62,688 nucleotides of DNA, taken from the NCBI RefSeq assembly GCF_002435945.1, contig NZ_DIXC01000029.1:1-62688 (forward strand), in the 5' to 3' direction. Below, in pieces: positions 8,937 to 17,800 of this stretch. The number at the start of each line of letters is the position of its first letter. The first letter of the stretch is position 1. This stretch comes from Mesotoga sp. UBA6090. Its GTDB lineage: Bacteria; Thermotogota; Thermotogae; Petrotogales; Kosmotogaceae. The translations under genes were made by a program, and so were the position numbers. The notes beneath the pieces were generated by a model. It was not told where the DNA came from. It did no database searches and saw only the letters and a program-made list of their open reading frames with translations.

Positions 8937-11900
8937 ATGAAGAGAGTTTTGGTGCTCATTTTAGAGTTCGTTAGATCTTGGCTGCTGATAATGCTTCTTA
9001 TACCTTTTGGATTGCTTTTTGCGGAGAACATGGAAACACCTGTTGACAATTACAAACCTCCCACAGAGGTTTCTGGAACTATAGCCGAGGACACGGTATG
9101 GACGATAGCGCAAAGCCCATACCTGGTTAGGGCGACAATAACGATTTCTCCAAACGTTATCCTCACAATAGAGCCCGGCGTGGAAGTTCTCATAGTCCAA
9201 AATCAGGATTTCATCGTTAACGGTACGCTGAGGGCCGTTGGCAACGAGGCAAACCCGATTGTCTTCACCGGTACTGCTCAGGTACCAGGTTGGTGGCGAT
9301 CGATAAATATTCAAGGCGAGGGATCGGCATATCTTGAGTGGTGCGAGGTCTCATTTGCAGGCGCGTCAACGGGTGCCGGCGTTCTCAAATCGGGAACGGG
9401 TTCTCTGAGACTTGTAAATTCAGTTGTTCGAAGGGTAAGAGGAGACGGCCTTCGGATTTCGGCAGGTTACTCTTCCTTTGAAAGTATCAATAATGCTTTC
9501 ATGTATAACACAAACGGTATTAGGCTCGGAATAAACGCATCCTACTCTGATCAGAGTTCGACCTTCATATCGAACGAAGTGGACATACACCTTGACGGTG
9601 GAGCTATTACAGGAATTGTGAAATGGGGAGCCAGTGGGGATTACTCCATGACTGTTACCGGTGACGTCTCTATAAATGCCGGAGCATCGCTTGAAATCGT
9701 ACCGGGAACAGTAGTCAAATTGAGACAGAACAACAGGTTTTTGGTTTACGGTCAATTTCAGGCAAGAGGAGTAGAAGATCAACAGATCTACTTCACCGAT
9801 TTGCGTGACGATACAGTGGGCGGAGATTCCAACAGAGATGGGAGCGAAACGCTTCCCGAAAAGGGATGGTGGAGGTCGATCAACATCCAGAATGAAGGCT
9901 CGGCCGTTCTTGAATGGTGTACCATAGCCTACGGAGGCAGATCGGATGGTGCAACTCTGCTCAAGAGTGGGACGGGCTCTATCAGGATATCTAATTCAGC
10001 GATTGTAAGAAGCTCCGGGGATGGGCTTAGAGTGACTGCAGGGTACTCTCTATTTGAATCTTCGGACAACTATTTCGGGTATAACTCGGTTGGTTTGCGG
10101 TTGGGCATAAATGCATCTTTCTCTGATCTAACTTCGCATTTTGAAAGCAACGATCTGGACGTGCATCTAGACGGCGGGACGATTAGCTCCAGTGTAGTGT
10201 GGGGTGCAAGCAGCGAGTATTCGATGGTAACGGGCGGCGACATTGTTGTCGCTGCGGGAGCTTCATTGAAAGTGATGCCCGGAACTGTAATCAAGCTCAA
10301 GCAGAACAACAGAATCCTCGTATACGGTCATCTTGAAGCAGCTGGTCAAGACAGCGCCCCGATTTATTTCACAGACTTTCGAAACGACCTTGTCGGAGGG
10401 GACGCAAACAGAGACGGTGAAGATACTTCTCCTGCAAGTGGCTGGTGGCGCAGCATAAATTTGCTTACAGAAGGTACCGCGAACTTTGAGTATTGCACAA
10501 TCGGGTATCTTGGAGTAAGTGATATGGCAGGAGTAATTAAGAGCAGTACCGGAGCCTTTTCTATTCTGAACAGCACTATTCACGACGTTACCGGTGACGG
10601 ATTGAGGATCGACAATGCCGCAGGCGGTGCGGAAGTAAGGTATTCAACACTCTCTTACAACACAGGTGCCGGACTGTACTATAAAACCGACGGCGTCCAA
10701 ATTGAGGCGCTGACCATAGCTTCCAACGGAATTGGGATAAGACTCCCGGCGGGCTGTTCGGTCGAGGTTGATGAACAGACCTATTTTGATGGGAACAATA
10801 TTGCAATACAGATCGACCCCGCCACAATCTCAGGCAAAGTTACGTGGGGAGCACCTGACTATATATCCATATTGATGAACGGCAGTGTTTCAGTTGCATC
10901 GGGGGCAAGTCTTACCGTTAAGCCCGGCAGCGTAGTTAAGATAGCTCAGAACGCACTAATGGCAGTAGACGGAGAACTAATTGCGAGCGGAACAGAGGAG
11001 AATCCGATCTTTTTCACTGAGACTCGCGACGACTCTGTTGGAGGGGTGATACCGGGTGATGGTTCTTTGCCGGAAGCAGGCTGGTGGAGGTCTATAAACA
11101 TACGTAATGAAGGTAAGGCCATTTTCGACTGGTGTAGAATTGCTTATGCCGGTCGTTCCGATGGGGCTGCAATATTGAAGAGTGGAACCGGCTCTCTAAG
11201 GATATCGAATTCAGTTCTGTCAAACACATCTGGAGACGGTCTGCGCCTTTCTGCGGGTTATTCATCCTTCGAGCATTTTCAGAACGAGTACTCTGACAAT
11301 ACAATTGGAGTCAGGTTAGGTATAAACGCTTCATTTGCCGATGTAACCACCACGTTCGAAGACAACTCAACAGATATTCATCTTGATGGTGGGGCGATAA
11401 GTGTTGCAACATCGTGGGGATCGAGCAGCGACTACTCTATGGTCATAACTGGTGACGTGAGCATCGCGGCCGGCGCTTCTCTGAGCATTCTCCCTGGTAC
11501 GGTGGTCAAATTCAGGCAGAACAACAGAATCCTTGTTTACGGTAGTCTCAAGGCAATCGGAGAAGCGGATCTGCCAATCTACTTCACCGACTTGAGGGAT
11601 GATCTAGTTGGCGGAGACGCGAACAGAGACGGTGAAGAGACCACCCCCGCTCCTGGCTGGTGGAGATCGATAGGCATTATGACTGACGGCACGGCGAGTT
11701 TCGAACACTGTGTGATTCGATACGCTGGATACGGTGATCGGTCCGGAGTTCTAAAGAGCAGTACTGGAGCGGTTTCAATGACAGACACGGTAATTGAAAA
11801 GGTTGCAGGGGACGGCTTCAGAGCAGATAATGCTGCCGGAGGAGTGAAGATCGCCAGATCAACTTTCTCAGAAAACTCCGAAGCCGGACTGAACTGCAGG

Positions 11901-13844
11901 ACGGACGGGGTTTCGGTAGAAGAATCCGTCTTCGTATCCAATGATACGGGTGTAAGGGCAATCGCAAACGGCTCTCTGGTAATAGACGATAAAACCTACT
12001 TCTCTGAAAACAGCAAAGACATCTATGTAGAAGCGGCAACTATTAGCGGTAGAGTGATCTGGAGAGTTCCGGAACACTTGTCCTTGCTCTTGAGCGGCAG
12101 CACTTCAATTACAAGAGATGCGAGACTTGAGATCAAGCCGGGAACTGTAGTTAAAATGGCTCAAAACTCTCTGATCACTGTCGATGGGGAGTTCATCGCG
12201 CTTGGAACTGAAGAAGAACCCGTCTTCTTCACCGATCAACGTGATGATTCCGCTGGTGGCGATTCCAATAGAGATGCCGATGCTACCTTGCCGGTCAAGG
12301 GCTGGTGGAACTCCATAAATATTAGAGAATCCGGATCGGCTGAACTGGACTTCGTTGACATCGGCTATTCGCAAAATGGCATTGTAAGAGCCGGTTCGGG
12401 ATCATTCACATTGACCAACTCTACTATCCATGATGTTTCTGGAGATGCACTAAAGATTCTTGCAGGATATTCAAGCCTTAATCTCTCGAACAACCATTTC
12501 CTTAGAAATGGGACCGGAGTAAGGATGGCAGTTAATGTCTCTTTCGATGATCCGCTGGCTCGATTCGAGGAAAACGCGATAGATGTACATGTTGATGGCG
12601 GGACAATAGACGCCGATACGGTCTTTGGTCTAAGCAGTGAGTATTCTTTCTATATCTCAGCTGAGATAACAGTCTCAAAAGATGCGACTCTTGAAATAAG
12701 GCCCGGCACAGTCTTGAAGTTTGCGGAATACAGGGGATTGAGGATTTCCGGCAGGCTTAAGTCGATTGGGACCGAGGAAGAGCCGATAACATTTACCGAC
12801 TGGCGAGATGATTCCGCTGGGGGAGACGCAAATCATGATGGTGATGCCTCACTTTCTGAACCTGGTTGGTGGAGGTCGATCTACATACAGGAAGAGGGCA
12901 GCGCAGAACTTGAGTGGGCACAGGTTATGTATGGCGGTTACGGGGACAAGGCGGGTATTTTCAAGACAGGTTCTGGATCGCTGAGCGTTAGAAACATTTC
13001 GGTCTCGAACACTGCCGGTGATGGCCTTCAACTAAGCAACAGTACAGGATTTGTAGAAGTTATAGAATCTTCGTTCTTTGGTAATTCAACTGGAGTAGGG
13101 ATTTCCTCCTCGCAGACCGCTCCTATATCGTTTGCTGACTGTATCTTCGAAGAAAACGCCGTCTATGGTGTCAGAAACGACAGTCAGGTCGAGGTAGTTG
13201 CTGTAGATTGCTGGTGGGGCGACATTACAGGTCCTCATCATCCTTCTCTCAATTACCGGGGAACCGGGAATTCGGTGAGTGACAACGTGATATTCGATCC
13301 ATGGATAGGAAAGGATGAGCTCATGAATGAGACCGAAAGTGAGGAAGTACCCTCTGAGAATGCTCAAGAGGTAGTTCAAGAGACCGTTCTTGCGGAATGG
13401 ATAGAAGTCTCTTCGGACGGACTGTGCTATGAAGTACCTTCTTCCTGGTTCGATGATTCGGAGGGGTACAGACTCGAACTGGAGGGCGATGAGAATTCGA
13501 AGCCGGTAAGCAGATGGTTTGATGCTGAATCCGGGTCAGAGAATATTTTCTTTGTCATCGCTAGAGTGAAACCGGAGTTCCTTGAAGATGAAAAAGAGGA
13601 AATCAGACTCTCTATGGAGGTTGTTGAGGAGTCTGAAAGGCTCATTGCCGGGGAACCCGGCATATGGATAGAACTTACGGCGCCCCAGTGGGACGTTGAG
13701 AGAACAATCTACTCACATGTCTATCAGCCCGGTGAAGACGGGTACTGTCTATCGATTGGATTTGCAGCTAAGATGGGCTTTTGGAGCCAGAACGAACCGA
13801 TTTTCGAGAGAATCATGGATACAGTGAGATACTGTGTGAACTGA
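8937..13844 (+). CDS. Giant exported right-handed beta-helix protein with seven modules
   Basis: About 1,635 residues. ATG 8937 is chosen because GGAGGTG lies just upstream and a signal peptide follows (SWLLIMLLIPFGLLFAE); an upstream in-frame ATG at 8865 lacks this. The body has seven modules of about 185-215 residues. Each has a beta-helix turn series (LEIxPGTVVKxxQNNRxLVYG), a DLRDDxVGGDxNRDG loop like a calcium site, a GWWRSINI motif and an SGTGSxRISNS/GDGLR turn. The loop is absent from module 1 and altered in module 4. Two module types alternate, one with an AGYSxFE turn and one with DNAAGG. The last 150 residues form a separate alpha/beta-like domain, tentatively PsbP/DcrB-like. Such proteins usually bind or cut polysaccharide or act in adhesion; no catalytic residues are evident. 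Confidence 0.88.
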   Translation: MKRVLVLILEFVRSWLLIMLLIPFGLLFAENMETPVDNYKPPTEVSGTIAEDTVWTIAQSPYLVRATITISPNVILTIEPGVEVLIVQNQDFIVNGTLRAVGNEANPIVFTGTAQVPGWWRSINIQGEGSAYLEWCEVSFAGASTGAGVLKSGTGSLRLVNSVVRRVRGDGLRISAGYSSFESINNAFMYNTNGIRLGINASYSDQSSTFISNEVDIHLDGGAITGIVKWGASGDYSMTVTGDVSINAGASLEIVPGTVVKLRQNNRFLVYGQFQARGVEDQQIYFTDLRDDTVGGDSNRDGSETLPEKGWWRSINIQNEGSAVLEWCTIAYGGRSDGATLLKSGTGSIRISNSAIVRSSGDGLRVTAGYSLFESSDNYFGYNSVGLRLGINASFSDLTSHFESNDLDVHLDGGTISSSVVWGASSEYSMVTGGDIVVAAGASLKVMPGTVIKLKQNNRILVYGHLEAAGQDSAPIYFTDFRNDLVGGDANRDGEDTSPASGWWRSINLLTEGTANFEYCTIGYLGVSDMAGVIKSSTGAFSILNSTIHDVTGDGLRIDNAAGGAEVRYSTLSYNTGAGLYYKTDGVQIEALTIASNGIGIRLPAGCSVEVDEQTYFDGNNIAIQIDPATISGKVTWGAPDYISILMNGSVSVASGASLTVKPGSVVKIAQNALMAVDGELIASGTEENPIFFTETRDDSVGGVIPGDGSLPEAGWWRSINIRNEGKAIFDWCRIAYAGRSDGAAILKSGTGSLRISNSVLSNTSGDGLRLSAGYSSFEHFQNEYSDNTIGVRLGINASFADVTTTFEDNSTDIHLDGGAISVATSWGSSSDYSMVITGDVSIAAGASLSILPGTVVKFRQNNRILVYGSLKAIGEADLPIYFTDLRDDLVGGDANRDGEETTPAPGWWRSIGIMTDGTASFEHCVIRYAGYGDRSGVLKSSTGAVSMTDTVIEKVAGDGFRADNAAGGVKIARSTFSENSEAGLNCRTDGVSVEESVFVSNDTGVRAIANGSLVIDDKTYFSENSKDIYVEAATISGRVIWRVPEHLSLLLSGSTSITRDARLEIKPGTVVKMAQNSLITVDGEFIALGTEEEPVFFTDQRDDSAGGDSNRDADATLPVKGWWNSINIRESGSAELDFVDIGYSQNGIVRAGSGSFTLTNSTIHDVSGDALKILAGYSSLNLSNNHFLRNGTGVRMAVNVSFDDPLARFEENAIDVHVDGGTIDADTVFGLSSEYSFYISAEITVSKDATLEIRPGTVLKFAEYRGLRISGRLKSIGTEEEPITFTDWRDDSAGGDANHDGDASLSEPGWWRSIYIQEEGSAELEWAQVMYGGYGDKAGIFKTGSGSLSVRNISVSNTAGDGLQLSNSTGFVEVIESSFFGNSTGVGISSSQTAPISFADCIFEENAVYGVRNDSQVEVVAVDCWWGDITGPHHPSLNYRGTGNSVSDNVIFDPWIGKDELMNETESEEVPSENAQEVVQETVLAEWIEVSSDGLCYEVPSSWFDDSEGYRLELEGDENSKPVSRWFDAESGSENIFFVIARVKPEFLEDEKEEIRLSMEVVEESERLIAGEPGIWIELTAPQWDVERTIYSHVYQPGEDGYCLSIGFAAKMGFWSQNEPIFERIMDTVRYCVN

Positions 13845-13930
13845 ACAGCGTGACTGTACGTTTTCTCAATTTGATTGATGCGGAAAAACAATGCGCTTAA
13901 AGAGTTAGGAGGCTTGCGCTGCAAGAGTTT

Positions 13931-15274
13931 TCAATCGTCGAACGCAGATAAATCGTCTTTAGCGAATGGGTTGTCTTTCATTCGATTGAGATATTTCAAT
14001 CTGAAGATGAAGTATATTATTCCGATCACTTCCCAGATGATGAAGAACAGGAAGAAAGAGGTGCTGAAGTCCACTCCGACCTGGTAGAGAAGAATAAGCA
14101 TTATAACTATTGAAAACACTACACCGAGAATGGGAATGAAGATGAACAATTTCCTTCTGACAATTGCAGGAGCCATTTTTCTAAGAGTCTCATTTTTCTT
14201 CAGTCTGAAGACTGCAAACATCGTGGGAACGATTACCGCTATTCCGCCTATTGAAGCAAAGGTTGCAAAGAGGTTAAGCCCAGATTCGCCAACAGAAAGC
14301 AGCATGATTGAAGAGAGAAGCCATATGATTGTCAACAGAACCCAGGGAGTTCCTCTCTTATTGACTAAACCAAGTTTGGATGGAAAGACTCGGAGCCTGC
14401 AGAGAGCCAGAAGAGATCTCGTTCCCCACATGTATGTAGCGTTTATTGTTGTGGCAATAGCGAGAATTGGGCCACCGAATGCGAAGACGTAGAAAAGAAA
14501 TCCGTTAAGGTAATTCGAAGCTACATCGTTAAGATTGCCGTTTATCATTACCTCTTTTCCTACTCCAAAAGAGACAATTGCCATCAACAGATAGCAGACC
14601 AGAACAATTGAAAGAGATAATAATACGGAAAGCGGGAGATTTCTCCTGGGATTTTCCACTTCTCCGCCTAGCTCTATTACCGCATTTGAACCGGCGAAAG
14701 TAAATGTCAGGAGCGCAGAAGCGTAGACCATTGAACCCAATCCCTTTGAGAAAAGGCCCTCGAGGTTTCTCGAATCGATTTTTGCCATGCCGGGAACGGT
14801 GTAAATGGCAATTGCTACAAAGAGGAGAGCAACAAATACTATCTCTACTATAGAAGCCATCTTCAGCCCGAGCAGGTTGACCGCAAAGAAGAATGCGAGA
14901 ATTATCAAAGCGACAGGTAAGACAGAAATCCCATCCCAGATTCCTTTCATGTAGGATGCCAGCGCCAGAGCATTCAGCGGGAAAAGTCCCACAAATGCAC
15001 CGAAGAGATATGCCCAAAGGCCAAGGAATGCAGCTTTGGGTGAGAAGAGAAAAGCGCCGTACTTGAACGTGCCTCCTGTAGTGGGAAGTGTCGATCCAAG
15101 CAACATGACATTTATCATTATTATTGCCATAGGAAGAAAGGCAAAGATAAAGGCGACGATGGCCCCAACCCCGGCGCTCTTGTAAGCTATCGGCATGTAG
15201 ACAAATATGCCGGCACCAATAGTCATACCTACTTCTAGAGCAACAAGATCCCAAAACTTGAGTGATTTCTTCAT
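13931..15274 (-). CDS. APC-family amino-acid permease
   Basis: Integral membrane transporter of 447 residues with about 12 helices. The first helix carries the APC signature GMTIGAGIFVYMP, followed by the usual G/A/S-rich helices and an AGSNAVIELGGEVENP stretch typical of helix 6 and loop 6 in amino acid/polyamine permeases. ATG 15274 is chosen because AAGGTG lies upstream; an open extension reaches 15583 but has no transporter-like sequence. A TATAAT box at 15336-15341 (minus strand) with a weak TTCTTA about 16 bp upstream is a plausible promoter. Substrate specificity cannot be read from sequence. The gene converges on the beta-helix gene. Confidence 0.9.
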   Translation of the reverse strand: MKKSLKFWDLVALEVGMTIGAGIFVYMPIAYKSAGVGAIVAFIFAFLPMAIIMINVMLLGSTLPTTGGTFKYGAFLFSPKAAFLGLWAYLFGAFVGLFPLNALALASYMKGIWDGISVLPVALIILAFFFAVNLLGLKMASIVEIVFVALLFVAIAIYTVPGMAKIDSRNLEGLFSKGLGSMVYASALLTFTFAGSNAVIELGGEVENPRRNLPLSVLLSLSIVLVCYLLMAIVSFGVGKEVMINGNLNDVASNYLNGFLFYVFAFGGPILAIATTINATYMWGTRSLLALCRLRVFPSKLGLVNKRGTPWVLLTIIWLLSSIMLLSVGESGLNLFATFASIGGIAVIVPTMFAVFRLKKNETLRKMAPAIVRRKLFIFIPILGVVFSIVIMLILLYQVGVDFSTSFFLFFIIWEVIGIIYFIFRLKYLNRMKDNPFAKDDLSAFDD

Positions 15275-15890
15275 TTGAGACACCTTTATGGCCGAGTGCC
15301 AAAGACAATCAGAATGGCCTGATAGTATATGGCGTATTATACAGTAAATCTTCTCTATAAGAAATTCTCCGATATGCATCACTTTTGGGAGTCCGGGCGA
15401 CGATTTAACTCGCTCCGCTTTTTCAATAGGGGATAAGATAGTTTTCGCCGGATACTCAACATCTCTTGAAAGGCCAGGCATTTCTTCGGAAGCTAAAGAT
15501 CTTTGGGTTATTGAAGTCGAGAAATAGAAAGAAAAAGTACCTGTCGCGAATAGTTCAAGAGCAGGAGGTTTTCGCGTGTCCACTAATCGAAACCGGTGGG
15601 AAGACTAGAAACCTCATGTAAACTGTTCAACGCGATTCTATGCAGGAATTTTACGACTGTCATACGCTTCCACAAGATTGGGCAGCAGATACACTGTCTG
15701 TCAATCGTCATGTTAGGTGGTTCTAGATTGCAGATCCATATCTCGAGAAAGTCATGAGCGAGAGTTACGTAGTAGTTTTCTTTCTCTGGGAACCCAGTTT
15801 TCCAATTGAAGCGTTGTTTGTATGGGTCTTGGAGACTACTGTGCTACAATCAGTTTGGATCCGTTCTTCGATAAATGGAGTGTGAAATAA
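15275..15890. other. Divergent intergenic region between permease and satD-like gene
   Basis: About 615 bp. The left end holds the likely permease promoter (minus-strand TATAAT at 15336-15341). Near the right end a TACAAT at 15845-15850 could be the -10 box for the next gene, with a poor -35. The middle shows no gene or RNA that I recognise. Confidence 0.4.
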
Positions 15891-16514
15891 ATGGGTCTTT
15901 ATGCGGTCATTACCGCCGACATTATTCAGTCCCGAAAGCAGGTGCTTTCATTTGAGAGAATTGAGCAAACTCTTGCTTCCTTCGCAGGAGAGCATCTCGT
16001 CAAGTCGTTCGCACTGTCAAGAGGCGACGAAATTCAAGGCGTAGTATCTGATCTAAGTGTCATCGTATCGCTGGTGCGAAGGTTAAGATACGTTATGCGG
16101 CCTTTAGCCCTTAGGGTGGGGATGAGCATCGGCGAAATAGAAGATGACAAACTTAAGAAGGCTGGGACTTCGTGGGATTTGAGCGGAGAGGTTTTCTTCA
16201 GCGCAAGAGACGCTCTTGACATGGCAAAGAAATCAAGGGTTTCTAACACGTTCTTTCTTTGCAGTGATGATTTCTTGTCCACTGCACTGAACACGTCTCT
16301 TTCTCTATTGGAGACTATTGAAAGCGGCTGGACTGAAAAGCAGTGGCAGGCCGTTCATGTATATGAAAGGGAGGGGACCTACGAGAAGGCGGCCAGGGTT
16401 CTGGGAGTTACTGCTCCGGCCGTGCAGCAGCATTGTGATAAAGCTGGCTGGAACGTGGTCAGGGCGGCGGAGAAGGAACTGGCGAAATTGATCTCTCTTT
16501 CATTGAAAATATAA
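15891..16514 (+). CDS. SatD family protein
   Basis: Protein of 207 residues that begins with the SatD family signature YAVITADIIQSR. The first about 150 residues form a mixed alpha/beta domain with SRGDEIQGV. The last about 50 residues (EREGTYEKAARVLGVTAPAVQQH) look like a helix-turn-helix of the kind that binds DNA. SatD was named from the Streptococcus mutans sat (secretion and acid tolerance) operon; its biochemical role is not established. The neighbour on the same strand is a DUF3307 membrane protein about 130 bp downstream, a pairing I recall in other bacteria, so a joint role is likely. ATG 15891 starts directly at the conserved motif. Confidence 0.82.
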   Translation: MGLYAVITADIIQSRKQVLSFERIEQTLASFAGEHLVKSFALSRGDEIQGVVSDLSVIVSLVRRLRYVMRPLALRVGMSIGEIEDDKLKKAGTSWDLSGEVFFSARDALDMAKKSRVSNTFFLCSDDFLSTALNTSLSLLETIESGWTEKQWQAVHVYEREGTYEKAARVLGVTAPAVQQHCDKAGWNVVRAAEKELAKLISLSLKI

Positions 16515-16642
16515 ACCTATTTGGATTTATATGTGTACACTAAAGTTAATTATCTTTATGTAAGTTAAATAAAGCTTTTAAGGTTAAACCCGGTGTTTAT
16601 CATGATTAGTGAGTATCTTTCTGGAACTGGATGGAGGCAAAT

Positions 16643-17431
16643 ATGAATGGATTCATGATACCTTTAGCTCTTTCGATCTTGGCTCATGTACTCGCCGATT
16701 TCGTGTTCCAAACAGACAACAGTGCAAAGGAAAAAAGCGAGCTACAGGCAAAGGGCTTCCTGAAACACTGGATCGTTGTTTTCTTGACGCTTGTAGTTTT
16801 GATGATGCCCTTCGGACTTGTGGATGTGCTTCTGTATTGTGTAGTCCTTTCACTATTCCACATACTTCTGGACGTCTTCAAGTCCAGCACTGAAAGTAAA
16901 CGTGGCCCGGCTGCCAAGTTTTCTATGTTCATTATTGACCAACTTCTTCATCTATTGTTGATCGTCTTTCTTGTTCCGATTTCCAGTTTTACAATAGCCA
17001 GAAGCTTTTCTGCCCTTATAGTCTGGATAGATTTTCATACAGGACTGGATTTAGCCGTACTTCCGGTTGGCAAAATGCTTTCCGTACTTATTGTCTATCT
17101 ATATGTTCTCTTTGCGGGAGCGGTGTTCATAAGAAAGCTGTTCGATCTAATATACAAGAACCAGCCGGACTACCTTGAGAGAATCGTTGGAAACAGCTCC
17201 TCTCTAGATAATGTGAGAACGGGACGAGCGATCGGCATCTTCGAAAGACTTCTAGTTCTAACACTTTACCTCACTGGAAACGTGGCTTCCATAACCATTG
17301 TCATTGCCGCGAAATCTCTGGCAAGATTCAAGAACTTCGATAACAAAGACTTTGCCGAGTACTATCTTATCGGGACACTGGCTAGCGTGATGATTGCAAT
17401 TATCGGTGGCATGATTTTGAAGGTTCTTTAA
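16643..17431 (+). CDS. DUF3307 integral membrane protein
   Basis: Membrane protein of 262 residues with about seven hydrophobic segments. The N-terminal half matches DUF3307: LAHVLADFVFQTD in the first helix, KHWIVVFL, and a later LFHILLDVFKS, with conserved His and Asp residues inside membrane helices. Function is unknown for the family. ATG 16643 is chosen over ATG 16631 because GGAGG (16633-16637) is well placed for it. It follows the SatD-like gene on the same strand and probably shares its transcript. Confidence 0.8.
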   Translation: MNGFMIPLALSILAHVLADFVFQTDNSAKEKSELQAKGFLKHWIVVFLTLVVLMMPFGLVDVLLYCVVLSLFHILLDVFKSSTESKRGPAAKFSMFIIDQLLHLLLIVFLVPISSFTIARSFSALIVWIDFHTGLDLAVLPVGKMLSVLIVYLYVLFAGAVFIRKLFDLIYKNQPDYLERIVGNSSSLDNVRTGRAIGIFERLLVLTLYLTGNVASITIVIAAKSLARFKNFDNKDFAEYYLIGTLASVMIAIIGGMILKVL

Positions 17432-17449
17432 ATTAGGCAAGCATAAATT

Positions 17450-17660
17450 GCAAAGCCCGTCTGCTAACGCAGGCAGTCAGGCTTTGCCTGGCCAGTCTCG
17501 CCTTCGGCGAGGCCAGTTCCGGCTACGCCGAACAAAAAGAGCCGCTTGGATGAGAAACGCTGACCGCTGTACGCTGGGAAAAGCATCACAGGAAGTGAGG
17601 CTGCTTCGCAGCAAGCATCTCAGGTCAACCGTCAACGGTCCTCCGTCCTCCGAGAAGCCG
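17450..17660. repeat. Cluster of consecutive short GC-rich palindromes
   Basis: Within about 210 bp there are at least five small hairpins: CTGC-taac-GCAG (17461-17472), CAGGC-ttt-GCCTG (17478-17490), CTCGCC-ttc-GGCGAG (17497-17511), one around CGGC-tac-GCCG (17517-17532) and GCTGC-ttc-GCAGC (17600-17612). GGCCAGT flanks the third on both sides and AAGCATC occurs on both sides of the fifth. An inverted GGTCAACCGTCAACGGTC closes the set. The GC content is clearly higher than in the neighbours. It looks like an inserted palindromic-unit element. Confidence 0.65.
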
Positions 17661-17662
17661 CG

Positions 17663-17800
17663 ATGACAAATGACAGGCCTTACAGCAGGGCGATAAGCAA
17701 AGAAGAGGCAATTGAAGAAATAATGAGATGCTCAGGCACCCAGTTTGACCCGAAACTGGTCCAAATGTTTAAGAATATTATGAGCAATGAACTTGTCTAG
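17663..17800 (+). pseudogene. C-terminal scrap of an HD-GYP domain gene
   Basis: The last 45 codons match the end of HD-GYP domains: AMTNDRPYSR, then SKEEAIEEIMRCSGTQFDP, then a terminal helix and TAG at 17798. The catalytic HD and GYP parts are missing, because the coding sequence ends abruptly at the palindrome cluster that precedes it. No start codon with a ribosome binding site is present. It overlaps the end of the converging permease gene by 4 bp. It is not part of the HD-GYP gene at the left edge, which reads the other way. Confidence 0.75.

Noticed and set aside
17450..17660. Possible tRNA or structured RNA gene in the hairpin cluster
   Set aside because: No T-arm GTTCGA consensus and no cloverleaf; the hairpins are independent short palindromes.
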